Below are positions 9,069 to 17,128 of a DNA stretch of 64,000 bases, piece after piece (position 1 is the stretch's first letter; every line of letters starts with the position of its first letter). The stretch covers positions 1-64,000 of the forward strand of contig NZ_SNWH01000006.1 of the NCBI RefSeq assembly GCF_004361885.1. Reading direction: 5' to 3'. This DNA is from Halomonas ventosae. GTDB taxonomy: Bacteria; Pseudomonadota; Gammaproteobacteria; Pseudomonadales; Halomonadaceae. A program made the position numbers and the translations under genes. Below the pieces are notes generated by a model, which saw only the letters and a list, made by a program, of their open reading frames with translations, did no database searches and was not told the DNA's origin.

Positions 9069-11008
9069 CAAACCTCCTTGTGGCTCAGCCAGTTGATGAC
9101 GCCCCCGGCGGAGAGGATCTCGCGCTGGCGGGGGCTGAGTTCATGGGTCAGGGTCAGCGCCTCGCCACCGTCGAGGGTGGCCACGACCTCGCAGCCCGCC
9201 GCGAGCTGGTCTCGCCACTCATCAATACGCAACCTCTGCCCCTGGTGCAGGCGTGCCCGATCGCTGGGGTCGACGAAGGTCAGCGGTAGCACGCCGAAGC
9301 AGGGCAGGTTCTGCCAGTGGATGCGGGCGATGCTCTCGGCGATCACCAGCTGCAAGCCCAACAGGCGCGGCACCAGGGCGGCATTCTCGCGACTCGAGCC
9401 CTGGCCGTAGTTGGCGCCGCCGACGATGGCGTGGCCGGCGTCGCCCTGCGCACGGGCCCGGCTGACATAGTCGGGATCAATGGCCTCGAAGACATGCTCC
9501 GCCGAAGCATGGACATTGCTCCACAACGGCAGTACATGGGCCCCGGCGGGCATGATGTCGTCGGTGGAGATGTTGTCGCCCACGGTGAGCAGCACCGGGA
9601 TCTCCAGGGTCTCCGGCAGCGGCGCGATCAGCGGCAGCGGCGGGGTGTTGTCGGTGGCCAGCAGTTCGACCCGGCGCGCCTTGTCGGCGGGGAGCGGTGG
9701 CTCGAACCAGTCGTCATTGACGCGCATCTCGGCGGGCTCGCGGGGCCGTGGGCAGGGCATATCGAGATCTCGCGGGTCGCTGATCACCCCGTACAGCGCC
9801 GAGGCGGCGGCCGTCTCGGGGCTGCACAGGAAGACGCTGTCCTCGCGAGTCCCGGAGCGCCCGGGGAAGTTGCGCGGCACGGTGCGCAGGCTGTTGCGTC
9901 CGGCGGCCGGTGCCTGGCCCATGCCGATACAACCGTTACAGCCGGGCTGATGGAGGCGCGCCCCGGCGGCGATCAGCGTTCCCAGGTGTCCCTCGTCGAT
10001 CAGCGCGGTGAGGATCCGGCGGGTCGAGGGGTTGATATCCAGCGACACGTTGCCGGCCACGTTGCGGCCCTTGACGATCTCGGCCACCACGGCGATATCG
10101 CGGTAGCCGGGGTTGCCCGAGGAGCCGATGTAGGCCTGGTAGAGCGGTTCGCCGACCACCTCGGTCACCGGCACCACCTTGTCGGGGCTCGAGGGCAGGG
10201 CGATCAGTGGCTCGAGCCGCGACAGGTCGACCACCTCCTCGCGATCAAAGCGACAGCCCGGCTCGGCGGCCAGCGCCACCCAATCGGCCTCGCGGCCGCG
10301 CGAGCGCAGGAAGTCGCGGGTCACCTCGTCGCTGGGGAAGACGCTGGAGGTCGCCCCCATCTCGGTGCCCATGTTGGCCAGCACATGGCGGTCCATGGCA
10401 TCGAGCGAGGCCAGTCCAGGGCCGTGGTACTCGAGGATGCAGTTCTTGGCGCCGGCCACGCCGTGGCGGCGCAGCAACTCGAGGATCACGTCCTTGGCGC
10501 TCACCCAGTCGGGCAGCTCGCCTTCCAGGCGCACGCCGATGATCTCGGGCATCGGCAGGTAGAGCGGCTCGCCGGCCATGGCCATGGCGACCTCGATGCC
10601 GCCGGCACCGACGGCCAGCATGCCCAGCGCGCCTGCCGCGGGGGTATGGCTATCGCAGCCCACCAGGCTCTGGCCCGGCACGCCGAAGCGCTCCATATGC
10701 ACCGGATGGCTGATGCCGTTGCCCGGGCCGCTGTACCAGACGCCAAGGCGCTCGCAGGCGCTCTTCAGGAAGAGGTGGGCGTCGGCGTTGATGTTGTCCT
10801 GCTGGAGCAGGGTGTGGTCGATGTACTGCACGCTTGTCGCGGTCTGTACCCGCTCCAGGCCCATGGCGTCGAGCTCGAGCATCACCAGGGTGCCGAGGAT
10901 GTCCTGCAGCAGTGCCTGGTCCATGCGCAGGGCGATCTCCTGGCCGGGGACCATCTCGCCGCCTATCAGGTGTTCACGAATCAGCTTTTGGCTCAGGGTG
11001 TCAGCCAT
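9068..11008 (-). CDS. Aconitase-family hydro-lyase (about 646 aa) lacking one usual Fe-S cysteine
   Basis: A 646-residue protein with LeuC-like and LeuD-like parts fused, as in aconitases. Seen: GCDSHTPAAGALG, CNGCIG (Cys357 and Cys360), RNFPGR for substrate binding, and the swivelling-domain motif YGQGSSRE with the active-site serine. The GSCTN motif that normally supplies the first iron-sulphur Cys reads GSSGN, with serine at about residue 297. The protein belongs to a short aconitase group rather than to the long AcnA or AcnB. The ATG at 11008 was chosen because MADTLSQ starts the conserved region; it overlaps the DctQ gene by eight bases. In this operon a tri- or dicarboxylate other than citrate may be its substrate. 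Confidence 0.85.
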   Translation of the reverse strand: MADTLSQKLIREHLIGGEMVPGQEIALRMDQALLQDILGTLVMLELDAMGLERVQTATSVQYIDHTLLQQDNINADAHLFLKSACERLGVWYSGPGNGISHPVHMERFGVPGQSLVGCDSHTPAAGALGMLAVGAGGIEVAMAMAGEPLYLPMPEIIGVRLEGELPDWVSAKDVILELLRRHGVAGAKNCILEYHGPGLASLDAMDRHVLANMGTEMGATSSVFPSDEVTRDFLRSRGREADWVALAAEPGCRFDREEVVDLSRLEPLIALPSSPDKVVPVTEVVGEPLYQAYIGSSGNPGYRDIAVVAEIVKGRNVAGNVSLDINPSTRRILTALIDEGHLGTLIAAGARLHQPGCNGCIGMGQAPAAGRNSLRTVPRNFPGRSGTREDSVFLCSPETAAASALYGVISDPRDLDMPCPRPREPAEMRVNDDWFEPPLPADKARRVELLATDNTPPLPLIAPLPETLEIPVLLTVGDNISTDDIMPAGAHVLPLWSNVHASAEHVFEAIDPDYVSRARAQGDAGHAIVGGANYGQGSSRENAALVPRLLGLQLVIAESIARIHWQNLPCFGVLPLTFVDPSDRARLHQGQRLRIDEWRDQLAAGCEVVATLDGGEALTLTHELSPRQREILSAGGVINWLSHKEV

Positions 11009-11522
11009 GGATGGCGTCCTCCTCGTGGTGGTCTCGCACCAGCCTTGGCACACTGGCCAGGGCATCGATCAGGAACTGCAGCCCCAGGGCGGCGAAGCCG
11101 ATCGGCAGCAGCGCATAGGGGTAGGCCATGGGGGTGCCCAGCGAACTGGAGACCCGTTCGCCGTACTCCAGCGCCTGCAGGGCCATGATGGCCCCGCGCC
11201 ACACCAGGATGGTGCAGAAGACAACACCCAGCAGGCCGGTGGCCAGGTCGATCGCTGCCCTAACGCGTGGTGACAACTTATCCTTGAAGAAGGTGATGCG
11301 GATGTGGGCATCGTGGCGCTGGGCCTCCGCGGCGCCGATCACTGCCAGGTAGACCAGCAGGAAGGAGTTGATCTCCAGGCTCCAGCTGGTCGGGGCCGCG
11401 AAGGCGTAGCGCATGATGGCGTCGTAGCAGATCGACACCATCATGAACATCAACACCGCCATCGACGTCCAGCGCAGGACGGCCAGCAGGCCGTCCCAGC
11501 CACGTAGGGCCGTCATGGTCAT
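11001..11522 (-). CDS. TRAP transporter small permease (DctQ-like)
   Basis: A 173-residue membrane protein with four hydrophobic segments, typical of the small TRAP subunit. The SWSLEINSFLLVYLAVIGAA and HIRITFF stretches fit the family. It would form the membrane complex with the large permease encoded upstream and take cargo from the periplasmic binding protein. It sits 11 bp after the DctP gene, and its 3' end overlaps the aconitase start. Unusually, permease and binding-protein genes run in the order DctM-DctP-DctQ. Confidence 0.9.
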   Translation of the reverse strand: MTMTALRGWDGLLAVLRWTSMAVLMFMMVSICYDAIMRYAFAAPTSWSLEINSFLLVYLAVIGAAEAQRHDAHIRITFFKDKLSPRVRAAIDLATGLLGVVFCTILVWRGAIMALQALEYGERVSSSLGTPMAYPYALLPIGFAALGLQFLIDALASVPRLVRDHHEEDAIHG

Positions 11523-11533
11523 GGCGCTCTCCT

Positions 11534-12580
11534 TCAGGCCTCGCCCAGGGCCAGCGCGATGGCGCGACGGCCGACCTCTTCACCGACCTCGCCCTTCCAG
11601 TGATCCCAGACGTCCTGGACACCGGCATTGAAGGTCGCGATCTCCTCCTCGGTGGGCTCGATGATCTCCACCCCGGCCGCCTTGACCTGGGGCCAGTACT
11701 CGTTGGGGTAGATGTCATTGTTGCAGTGCTCGACGAAGTTGGCGTCGTACCACTCGGCGGCCTGCTGCAGCACGGCTCGGACGTCGTCGTCGAGGTTGTC
11801 CCAGGTGTCGCGCAGCATAAAGGGCGCCACCGAGAAGGCGGTTACCGGCAGCTTGTAGCAATACGTCAGCTGCTCCTGGAGGCTGCGGCCGATGATCGTG
11901 GAGATATTGAAGACGCCCGCGTCCACGGTGCCGCGCTGCAGCGCCATGTAGGTCTCCGAGGAGGGAATGCGGGTCGCGCCCACGTTGTAGGATTCGAAGG
12001 CCTGGGTGGCTTCGAAGCCGACGATGCGCACCTTCTTGCCGCGGACTTCCTCGAGGCGGCGGATCGGGCTCGCCGCGGTGCTCCACAGGTACTCCGGCTC
12101 GAGGATGCCGCCGCCGGATGTCAACAAGTAGAGGTTCTCCTTGGCCAGTACCTCGTTGATCAGCTCCATCAACGGGCTACCCAGGCGCAGGCGCTCTGGG
12201 TGGCGGTAGAGCTCGCCGGCTACCCCGGGCAGGCCGGTCACCCCAAGGATCGGGATCGAGCGGGTCACATAGGAGAAGGTATGGAACATGAAGTCGATGC
12301 TGCGTGAGCGCAGCGCCGGCAGCTGTTCATCCACCTTCAGCAGCTGGCCGGAGTCGTAGAAATCCAACGAGAGGGCATCACCCCCGTTCTCCTTGAGCAT
12401 CTCCACGAAGCGGTTGGAACCGTAGGTCAGCGCCTTGTAGGAGTTAGGCAGATAGGTGACGCCGGTGAGCGTGGTGGCGGCGTGACTATATGGCGCCAGC
12501 AGGCTCTGGCTGCCGAACAGGGTGGCACCGGCGGTGGCGAAGGTGCCGTACTTGAGGACTTGGCGACGGGACAGCGTCAT
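11534..12580 (-). CDS. TRAP transporter periplasmic substrate-binding protein (DctP-like) with Tat-type signal
   Basis: A 348-residue extracytoplasmic solute receptor of the DctP family. The start is the ATG at 12580, which has AGGAG seven bases upstream and directly precedes a twin-arginine signal (SRRQVLKYG, then a hydrophobic run and a likely cut near HAA). Tat export means the receptor is probably folded before secretion. The middle contains the family region KVRIVGFEATQAFESYNV, including an arginine in the position that usually grips a carboxylate, so the cargo is probably an organic acid. Its place inside the aconitase/CoA-transferase operon suggests it imports that pathway's substrate. 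Confidence 0.9.
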   Translation of the reverse strand: MTLSRRQVLKYGTFATAGATLFGSQSLLAPYSHAATTLTGVTYLPNSYKALTYGSNRFVEMLKENGGDALSLDFYDSGQLLKVDEQLPALRSRSIDFMFHTFSYVTRSIPILGVTGLPGVAGELYRHPERLRLGSPLMELINEVLAKENLYLLTSGGGILEPEYLWSTAASPIRRLEEVRGKKVRIVGFEATQAFESYNVGATRIPSSETYMALQRGTVDAGVFNISTIIGRSLQEQLTYCYKLPVTAFSVAPFMLRDTWDNLDDDVRAVLQQAAEWYDANFVEHCNNDIYPNEYWPQVKAAGVEIIEPTEEEIATFNAGVQDVWDHWKGEVGEEVGRRAIALALGEA

Positions 12581-12664
12581 GGTGTATCTCCTGCTTGTTG
12601 TTGTGCGGATCATGCAAAGACGACCCCGGGAACATTTCACTTCACTTGCTTCGACACGTCGGGA

Positions 12665-13942
12665 CTACATCAGTCCCGGCAACCACAGACTGATGCCGGG
12701 AAAAAGCACGAATAGCATCAGCACGAGGAACTGCACGGCGACGAAGGGCAGGGCGCTGCTGATGATCTCCTCCACCGAGAGTTCAGGACAGACCCCGCGC
12801 AGGGCATACAGATTGAGCCCTACCGGTGGGGTGATCACGGCGATCTCCAGGTTGAGCACCATGACGATGCCGAACCACAGCGGGTCATAGCCCAGGGCAG
12901 TGACCAGCGGCAGCAGTACCGGGGTGGTCACCACGATCAGCGACACGGCATCGACGATCATGCCGAGCAGGATCAGCATCAGCATTACCGCCACCAGGAT
13001 CGCCCAGCCGGGCAGACCGGTAGCGGTGAGCGCCTCGGTGAGCAACTGCGGGACGCGCACCATGTTCAGATAGTCGCCGAAGATCTTGGCGCAGCCGATG
13101 ATCAACAGGATGGCGCCGCTGATGCGGGCGGTGGTGGCCAGTATCTCCAGGAACTTCTTCCACGAGAGGCTGCGAAATATCACGGTGGCGATCAGGAAAG
13201 CGCCAGCGGCGCCGATGCCCGCCGCCTCGCTGGGGGTCGCCAGGCCCGAGTAGATGGAGCCGAGCACCGCCACCACCAGCAGGGCGGCGTGCCAGATGTT
13301 GGCCAGGCTCGACCAGCGCTGCCCCCAGGTGAAGCGCTCCTCGCTGGCCGGGGCCTCCGCCGGGTTCAGGCTCACCCGGATGTAGATGAACAGCGACAGC
13401 GCCAGTGCCAGCACGATGCCACCGATGAACAGATCCGCCACTGAGACGCTGGAGACCGCGCCGTAGATGATGAAGGGCACGCTGGGCGGGATCAGCATCG
13501 CCAGCGCGCCGGCACTGACCACCGAGCCTGCTGCCAGCGAGCGGCTGTAGCCGCGCTCCAGCATCTGAGGCACGGCGATGGAGCCCACGGCGGCGACGCC
13601 GGCGAGGCTCACCCCGGAGACGGCGCCGAACATCGCCGAGGCCCCCACCGAGGAGATTGCCAGGCTGCCGCGCAGCCAGTTGAACCAGCGCACCGCGGCG
13701 GTGAACAGGCTCGAGCCCACCGGGGTGGCGCCCAGGAAGTTGCCCATCAGGATGAACAGCGGCAGGGCGATCAGCTCGAAGGCATTGAGTTGGCCGAACA
13801 GTGACGAAGGCGCGAAGAAGAACGCCAGCGAGCCACGGGCCATGTAGAGCCCGAGCAGGCCGGAGAGGCCCAGGGCCAGGAAGATCGGGAAGCCGATGGC
13901 GATCAGTGCGACCAGCGCGATCAGGACGATGACAGGATCCAT
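12665..13942 (-). CDS. TRAP transporter large permease (DctM-like)
   Basis: A 425-residue membrane protein of the TRAP large-subunit family with about 12 hydrophobic segments. It has the typical start (VIVLIALVALIAIGFPIFLALGLSG), the FILMGNFL and LIPPSVPFIIYGAV motifs, and the conserved ITPPVGLNLYAL near the C-terminus. It drives ion-coupled uptake with DctQ and the binding protein. It begins 10 bp after the CoA-transferase stop codon, so all three transporter genes belong to the same operon. Confidence 0.92.
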   Translation of the reverse strand: MDPVIVLIALVALIAIGFPIFLALGLSGLLGLYMARGSLAFFFAPSSLFGQLNAFELIALPLFILMGNFLGATPVGSSLFTAAVRWFNWLRGSLAISSVGASAMFGAVSGVSLAGVAAVGSIAVPQMLERGYSRSLAAGSVVSAGALAMLIPPSVPFIIYGAVSSVSVADLFIGGIVLALALSLFIYIRVSLNPAEAPASEERFTWGQRWSSLANIWHAALLVVAVLGSIYSGLATPSEAAGIGAAGAFLIATVIFRSLSWKKFLEILATTARISGAILLIIGCAKIFGDYLNMVRVPQLLTEALTATGLPGWAILVAVMLMLILLGMIVDAVSLIVVTTPVLLPLVTALGYDPLWFGIVMVLNLEIAVITPPVGLNLYALRGVCPELSVEEIISSALPFVAVQFLVLMLFVLFPGISLWLPGLM

Positions 13943-13952
13943 GCGGCCTCCT

Positions 13953-15170
13953 TCAGATCACGCCATCAGCGCGCAGCGCGTCGAGGGCCTCCGGCGCCAG
14001 ACCCAGCCAGTCGGTCAGGACCTGCTCGGTGTGCTCACCGAGTGCCGGCCCCACGTCGTGGACGCGTCCCGGCGTGTCGGAGAGCCGCGGAAAGACGTTC
14101 TGCATGGGCAGCGGACGACCGTGATGGTCGGGCACCTCGATGATCGACTCGCGAGCCTGGAAGTGTGGGTCGTCGAGCATGTCCGGGACGCGGTAGACGA
14201 GCCCCGCCGGTACGCCGGCCTCGGCCAGGATGTCGACCACCTGCTGGGCGTCGTGCTCGCGCGTCCAGGCGGCCACCAGGTCATCGATGGCGGCTTGATG
14301 CTCGCCGCGGGCGCGGTGAGTGGCGAAGTTGGGGTGATCGGCGAGGCCTGGCTGGCCCATCGCCTCGCAGAGGCGGCGGAACACCGTGTCCTGGTTGGCG
14401 CCGATGATCACGTCGCGGCCGTCGCGGGCCGGGTAGGCATTCGAAGGGGCGATCCCCGGCAGGAAGCTGCCGCTGCGCTCACGTATTTTGCCGGCACGGG
14501 CATACTCGGGGATCAGGTTCTCCATCATCGCCAGCACCGACTCGAAGATGGAGCTGTCGACCACCTGGCCCCGGCCGGTGCGGTGGCGCTGCTGCAGCGC
14601 CATCATGGTTCCCAGAGCAGCATGCAGGCCGGCCAGGGTGTCGCCCAGCGAGATGCCCACGCGAACCGGCGGGCGGTCGGGGTAGCCGCTGAGGTAGCGA
14701 AGCCCACCCATGGCCTCGCACACCGAGGCAAAGCCGGCGCGCGAGGCGTAGGGGCCATCCTGGCCGAAGCCGGTGACGCGCACCATCACCAGGCCGGGGT
14801 TGTGCCGCGAGAGCTCATCGTAGCCGAGCCCCCAGCGCTCCATGGTGCCGGGGCGGAAGTTCTCGATAACCACGTCGGCCTGGCTGGCCAGCTCGCGCAG
14901 CAGCGCCTGCCCACGCGGTTGGCGCAGATCCAGCGTCAACGACTGCTTGTTGCGGCCGATGATGTTCCACCATAGCGGTTCGCCGGTGTCGGGGTCGGGC
15001 TCGCCCCATTGACGCATGGCATCACCTTTGCCGGGCGGCTCGACCTTGATCACCTGCGCACCGAAGTCGGCCAGCACCTGGCCGCAGTAGGGCCCGGCAA
15101 TCAGCTGGCCGAGCTCGAGAACCTTGATGTCATCGAGGGGCGTCGGGGGGTGGGTGCCTGGCTGTTGCAT
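13953..15170 (-). CDS. CaiB/BaiF (class III) CoA-transferase
   Basis: A 405-residue class III CoA-transferase. The family start (IKVLELGQLIAGPYCGQVLADFGAQVIKVE) is followed by ADVVIENFRPGTMERWGL and the catalytic Asp177 in SLGDTLAGLHAALG, which forms the acyl-aspartyl intermediate. Relatives move CoA from succinyl-CoA or another donor onto dicarboxylates such as mesaconate, itaconate, malate or citramalate. As first enzyme of the operon, after the regulator, it probably activates the imported acid for cleavage by the lyase encoded at the far end. The exact acid is not readable from sequence. Confidence 0.9.
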   Translation of the reverse strand: MQQPGTHPPTPLDDIKVLELGQLIAGPYCGQVLADFGAQVIKVEPPGKGDAMRQWGEPDPDTGEPLWWNIIGRNKQSLTLDLRQPRGQALLRELASQADVVIENFRPGTMERWGLGYDELSRHNPGLVMVRVTGFGQDGPYASRAGFASVCEAMGGLRYLSGYPDRPPVRVGISLGDTLAGLHAALGTMMALQQRHRTGRGQVVDSSIFESVLAMMENLIPEYARAGKIRERSGSFLPGIAPSNAYPARDGRDVIIGANQDTVFRRLCEAMGQPGLADHPNFATHRARGEHQAAIDDLVAAWTREHDAQQVVDILAEAGVPAGLVYRVPDMLDDPHFQARESIIEVPDHHGRPLPMQNVFPRLSDTPGRVHDVGPALGEHTEQVLTDWLGLAPEALDALRADGVI

Positions 15171-15195
15171 TGTTGTTGTGGTGCCTCTCTGGTGG

Positions 15196-15915
15196 TCAGT
15201 CTTTGTCAGTCAAGGCCCCGGCCTGGGCAGGGGCGGCAGGGTGGACATGCAGGGCCTGGGCCGCCAACAGATGGGCGCGCATTACGTTTTCGGCCCATGC
15301 GGGACTTCCCGCGGTGATCGCTTCGATGATCTCGCGGTGATGGCGCATGCTGCGTCGCAAGTTGGCCAGGTCGTAGTTGCCGAAGTTGCGACGGATCACC
15401 GAGGTGCGCACCACGCTCTCCAGCACGCTGGCCAGTCGCTGGTTGTCGCTGGCCAGGATCAGCTCGCGATGAAAGTCATGGTTGAGGAAGGCGATTTCGT
15501 TGCGTCCATCGGGTTCCGTTTCGATGTGCTCGGTGAGTACCTCCATGCGCGAGGCGAGCTTGTAAAGGCGAGCCAGGACACTCGCCTCGATGCGTTCGCA
15601 GGCCAGGCGCACCGCCATCGGCTCCAGTACCAGGCGCAGCTCGAAGACCTCGCGGGCGTCCTTGTCAGTCCAGGCGGCCACGCGGGCCCCGTGGTGGGGG
15701 ATCGCCTCGAGCCAGCCTTCCGACACCAGCTCGCGCAGGGCCTCGCGGACCGGCGTGCGGCTCACCGCAAGCTCGCGGGCAATGCTGGCCTCGCGGATGT
15801 ATTCATGGGCCCGGTAGTGGCCATCGAGAACCCGCTGCTTGATCACGTCGTGAACCTCGGCGGTGGCGGTGCGGGCGACGGGCGGCATGGGAAGGCTGGC
15901 GATTCGGCTCATCAT
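15196..15915 (-). CDS. GntR-family (FadR/FCD subfamily) transcriptional regulator
   Basis: A 239-residue regulator with an N-terminal winged helix (EASIARELAVSRTPVREALRELVSEGWLE) and an all-helical FCD ligand-binding domain with histidines spaced as for a metal site (HDFHREL, HHREI). The start is one of two adjacent ATGs (15915 or 15912) after a GGGG ribosome-binding site; a TTG further upstream lies inside an operator-like palindrome and is unlikely. It is the first gene of the catabolic operon and probably represses it until the substrate or a CoA intermediate binds. Two matching palindromes lie just upstream. Confidence 0.9.
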   Translation of the reverse strand: MMSRIASLPMPPVARTATAEVHDVIKQRVLDGHYRAHEYIREASIARELAVSRTPVREALRELVSEGWLEAIPHHGARVAAWTDKDAREVFELRLVLEPMAVRLACERIEASVLARLYKLASRMEVLTEHIETEPDGRNEIAFLNHDFHRELILASDNQRLASVLESVVRTSVIRRNFGNYDLANLRRSMRHHREIIEAITAGSPAWAENVMRAHLLAAQALHVHPAAPAQAGALTDKD

Positions 15916-15926
15916 AACCCCACATG

Positions 15927-15936
15927 TTGTATGCAA
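15927..15936. promoter_or_regulatory. Probable GntR operator 1
   Basis: The near-palindrome TTGTATGCAA lies 12 bp before the regulator start. It resembles the TTGTATACAA-type sites of FCD-family regulators. A possible -10 element (TATAGT on the minus strand, 15942-15947) sits just upstream, so this site would cover the transcription start and allow repression. Confidence 0.6.
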
Positions 15937-15989
15937 TTCTGACTATAGGTATCAATCAGTGGGGTAAGTTACTAGACATTAGTCTAAGA

Positions 15990-15999
15990 TTGCATGCAA
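15990..15999. promoter_or_regulatory. Probable GntR operator 2
   Basis: TTGCATGCAA is a perfect 10-bp palindrome and differs from operator 1 at a single position. The centres are 63 bp apart, six turns of B-DNA, so both sites face the same side of the helix. A further inverted repeat, TAGAC-ATTA-GTCTA, lies between them at 15973-15986. Confidence 0.55.
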
Positions 16000-16026
16000 C
16001 TTGAGTCGGATAGGACTTGCTGACCG

Positions 16027-16593
16027 GTGGTGCGGTATCCTCTCGCGTCTGTTCTACCGCGTTTTGCAGAGGTACATACCTACGACGCCTATACTGGAAC
16101 GCTGCTGGATGCCCTGATCGATTTTCTGCGCAAGGCCGGTTGCACCGTCATCATCCTGACCGCAACCCTGGCGCGGGAGCGGCGGCAGGAAATACTGGGG
16201 ATCGAGGCCGGCGAAGAGCACTACCCGCTGATCACCGCCTGCCCGGCAGACAGCGATGCTGTCGAGATTACGCTGCCGGCGCCTGCCACGAAATCGGTAG
16301 CCGTGACCCTGGTGGATAGGGATAAAGCGGCAGTCGAGGAGGCCCTGGCCAGGGCGGAAGCGGGGCAGCAGATCCTGTGGATCGAGAATACCGTGGCTGA
16401 GGCCCAGGAGCGCTTCCGGGTCCTGGCGACGAGATCGGTGGAGCTGGGTCTCGAGGCAGGGCTGCTGCACTCCCGCTTTACCCCTCAGGATCGCTCGGCC
16501 CGCGAAGAGATCTGGGTGACCCTCTACGGCAACAACGCGTGGGAGGGGCGCACCAGCACTGGACGGCTCCTGGTGGGAACCCAGGTGCTGTAG
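16027..16593 (+). pseudogene. Cas3 helicase fragment (type I CRISPR-Cas relic)
   Basis: From about 16060 the frame matches the middle of a Cas3 helicase. EVHTYDAYTGTLLDAL corresponds to the DEVH box, GCTVIILTATL to helicase motif III (SAT), and the end (GLLHSRFTPQDR, then GRLLVGTQVL) to motifs IV-V. The HD nuclease domain, the Walker A region and everything after the LVGTQVL motif are missing, leaving about 175 of the 800-1000 residues expected. The first residue of the DEVH box is changed to Ala. The frame closes at a stop seven bases before a single CRISPR repeat. It is a dead remnant and cannot be an active helicase-nuclease. Confidence 0.85.
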
Positions 16594-16599
16594 CAGTCG

Positions 16600-16628
16600 G
16601 TCTTCCCCACGCCCGTGGGGGTGTTTCT
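16600..16628 (+). CRISPR. Single orphan CRISPR repeat, type I-E-like
   Basis: A 29-bp unit starting GTCTTCCCCACG and ending GGGGGTGTTTCT, with a perfect 7-bp inverted stem CCCCACG/CGTGGGG around CC. Length, the G-TTCCCC start and the central stem match type I-E repeats. No second copy is present, so this is a leftover of a lost array, not a working one. It lies seven bases after the Cas3 fragment, which supports the identification. Confidence 0.78.
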
Positions 16629-16652
16629 CCGCAATCCGGTCGTGGCGGGCAC

Positions 16653-16850
16653 TCGCAGGAGCGTCGGGAGGAGCGGCTGGTGTCGCCCTATGCCCAGGAC
16701 AAGCGGATTTCCTATGGCTGCATCAATGTGCCGAAAACATTCTATACAACCCTGGTAAGCTCAGCCTTCAAACACTCGAATGGCATCGTCTATGTGCTGC
16801 CCGAAACCTGCTCGAATCATTGTAGTGGCATAGTGAATCTGGTCACCTGA
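16653..16850 (+). pseudogene. C-terminal fragment of an L,D-transpeptidase (YkuD-like)
   Basis: The frame reads RLVSPYAQDKRISYGCINVP and then a phenylalanine-rich tail ending in GIVYVLPET. This is the end of a YkuD-family protein, with the active-site SYGC in place of the common SHGC. The first two thirds of such a protein are absent, and no start codon with a ribosome-binding site is visible. The upstream part of this frame belongs to the CRISPR relic. L,D-transpeptidases cross-link or anchor to peptidoglycan in the periplasm, but this fragment is most likely nonfunctional. Confidence 0.65.
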
Positions 16851-16855
16851 TATCG

Positions 16856-16895
16856 GGCAGGTAGCAGGGCGACGTGCCCCACCTGCCGGCCTTTT
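16856..16895 (+). terminator. Hairpin terminator after the transpeptidase fragment
   Basis: GGCAGGT pairs with ACCTGCC, with an inner GGGC/GCCC pair, and a TTTT run follows shortly after. This suggests the decayed gene once had a genuine 3' end here. Confidence 0.55.
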
Positions 16896-16960
16896 GCTGA
16901 AACCTCGCCGGCAACTTCCTGACGACTGGAACCTATTTGGAACCTAGAAGGCGGGTAACG

Positions 16961-16994
16961 AAAAAAGGCCACCGGCATGAATCGCCAAGTAGCC
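16961..16994 (-). terminator. Rho-independent terminator of tRNA-Thr
   Basis: On the minus strand GGCTACTTGGC pairs with GCCGGTGGCC (one bulge, some G-T pairs) and is followed directly by six T. It lies about 20 bp after the 3' end of tRNA-Thr. Confidence 0.7.
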
Positions 16995-17010
16995 GTTCTT
17001 TCTGTGTTTT

Positions 17011-17086
<76 letters not shown>

Positions 17087-17128
17087 GCTGGGGGCATGGT
17101 AGCGTCGCGTTCGGCCCAATGCCAGAGT

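Noticed and set aside
9317..11188. Long open frame (623 codons) on the plus strand opposite the aconitase gene
   Set aside because: It is the mirror of a GC-rich coding sequence. Its translation is low-complexity (His, Gly, Ala, Arg) and matches no family, whereas the minus strand gives clear aconitase motifs.
16600..16700. A functional CRISPR array
   Set aside because: Only one repeat is present. What follows is a transpeptidase fragment, not a spacer bounded by a second repeat.
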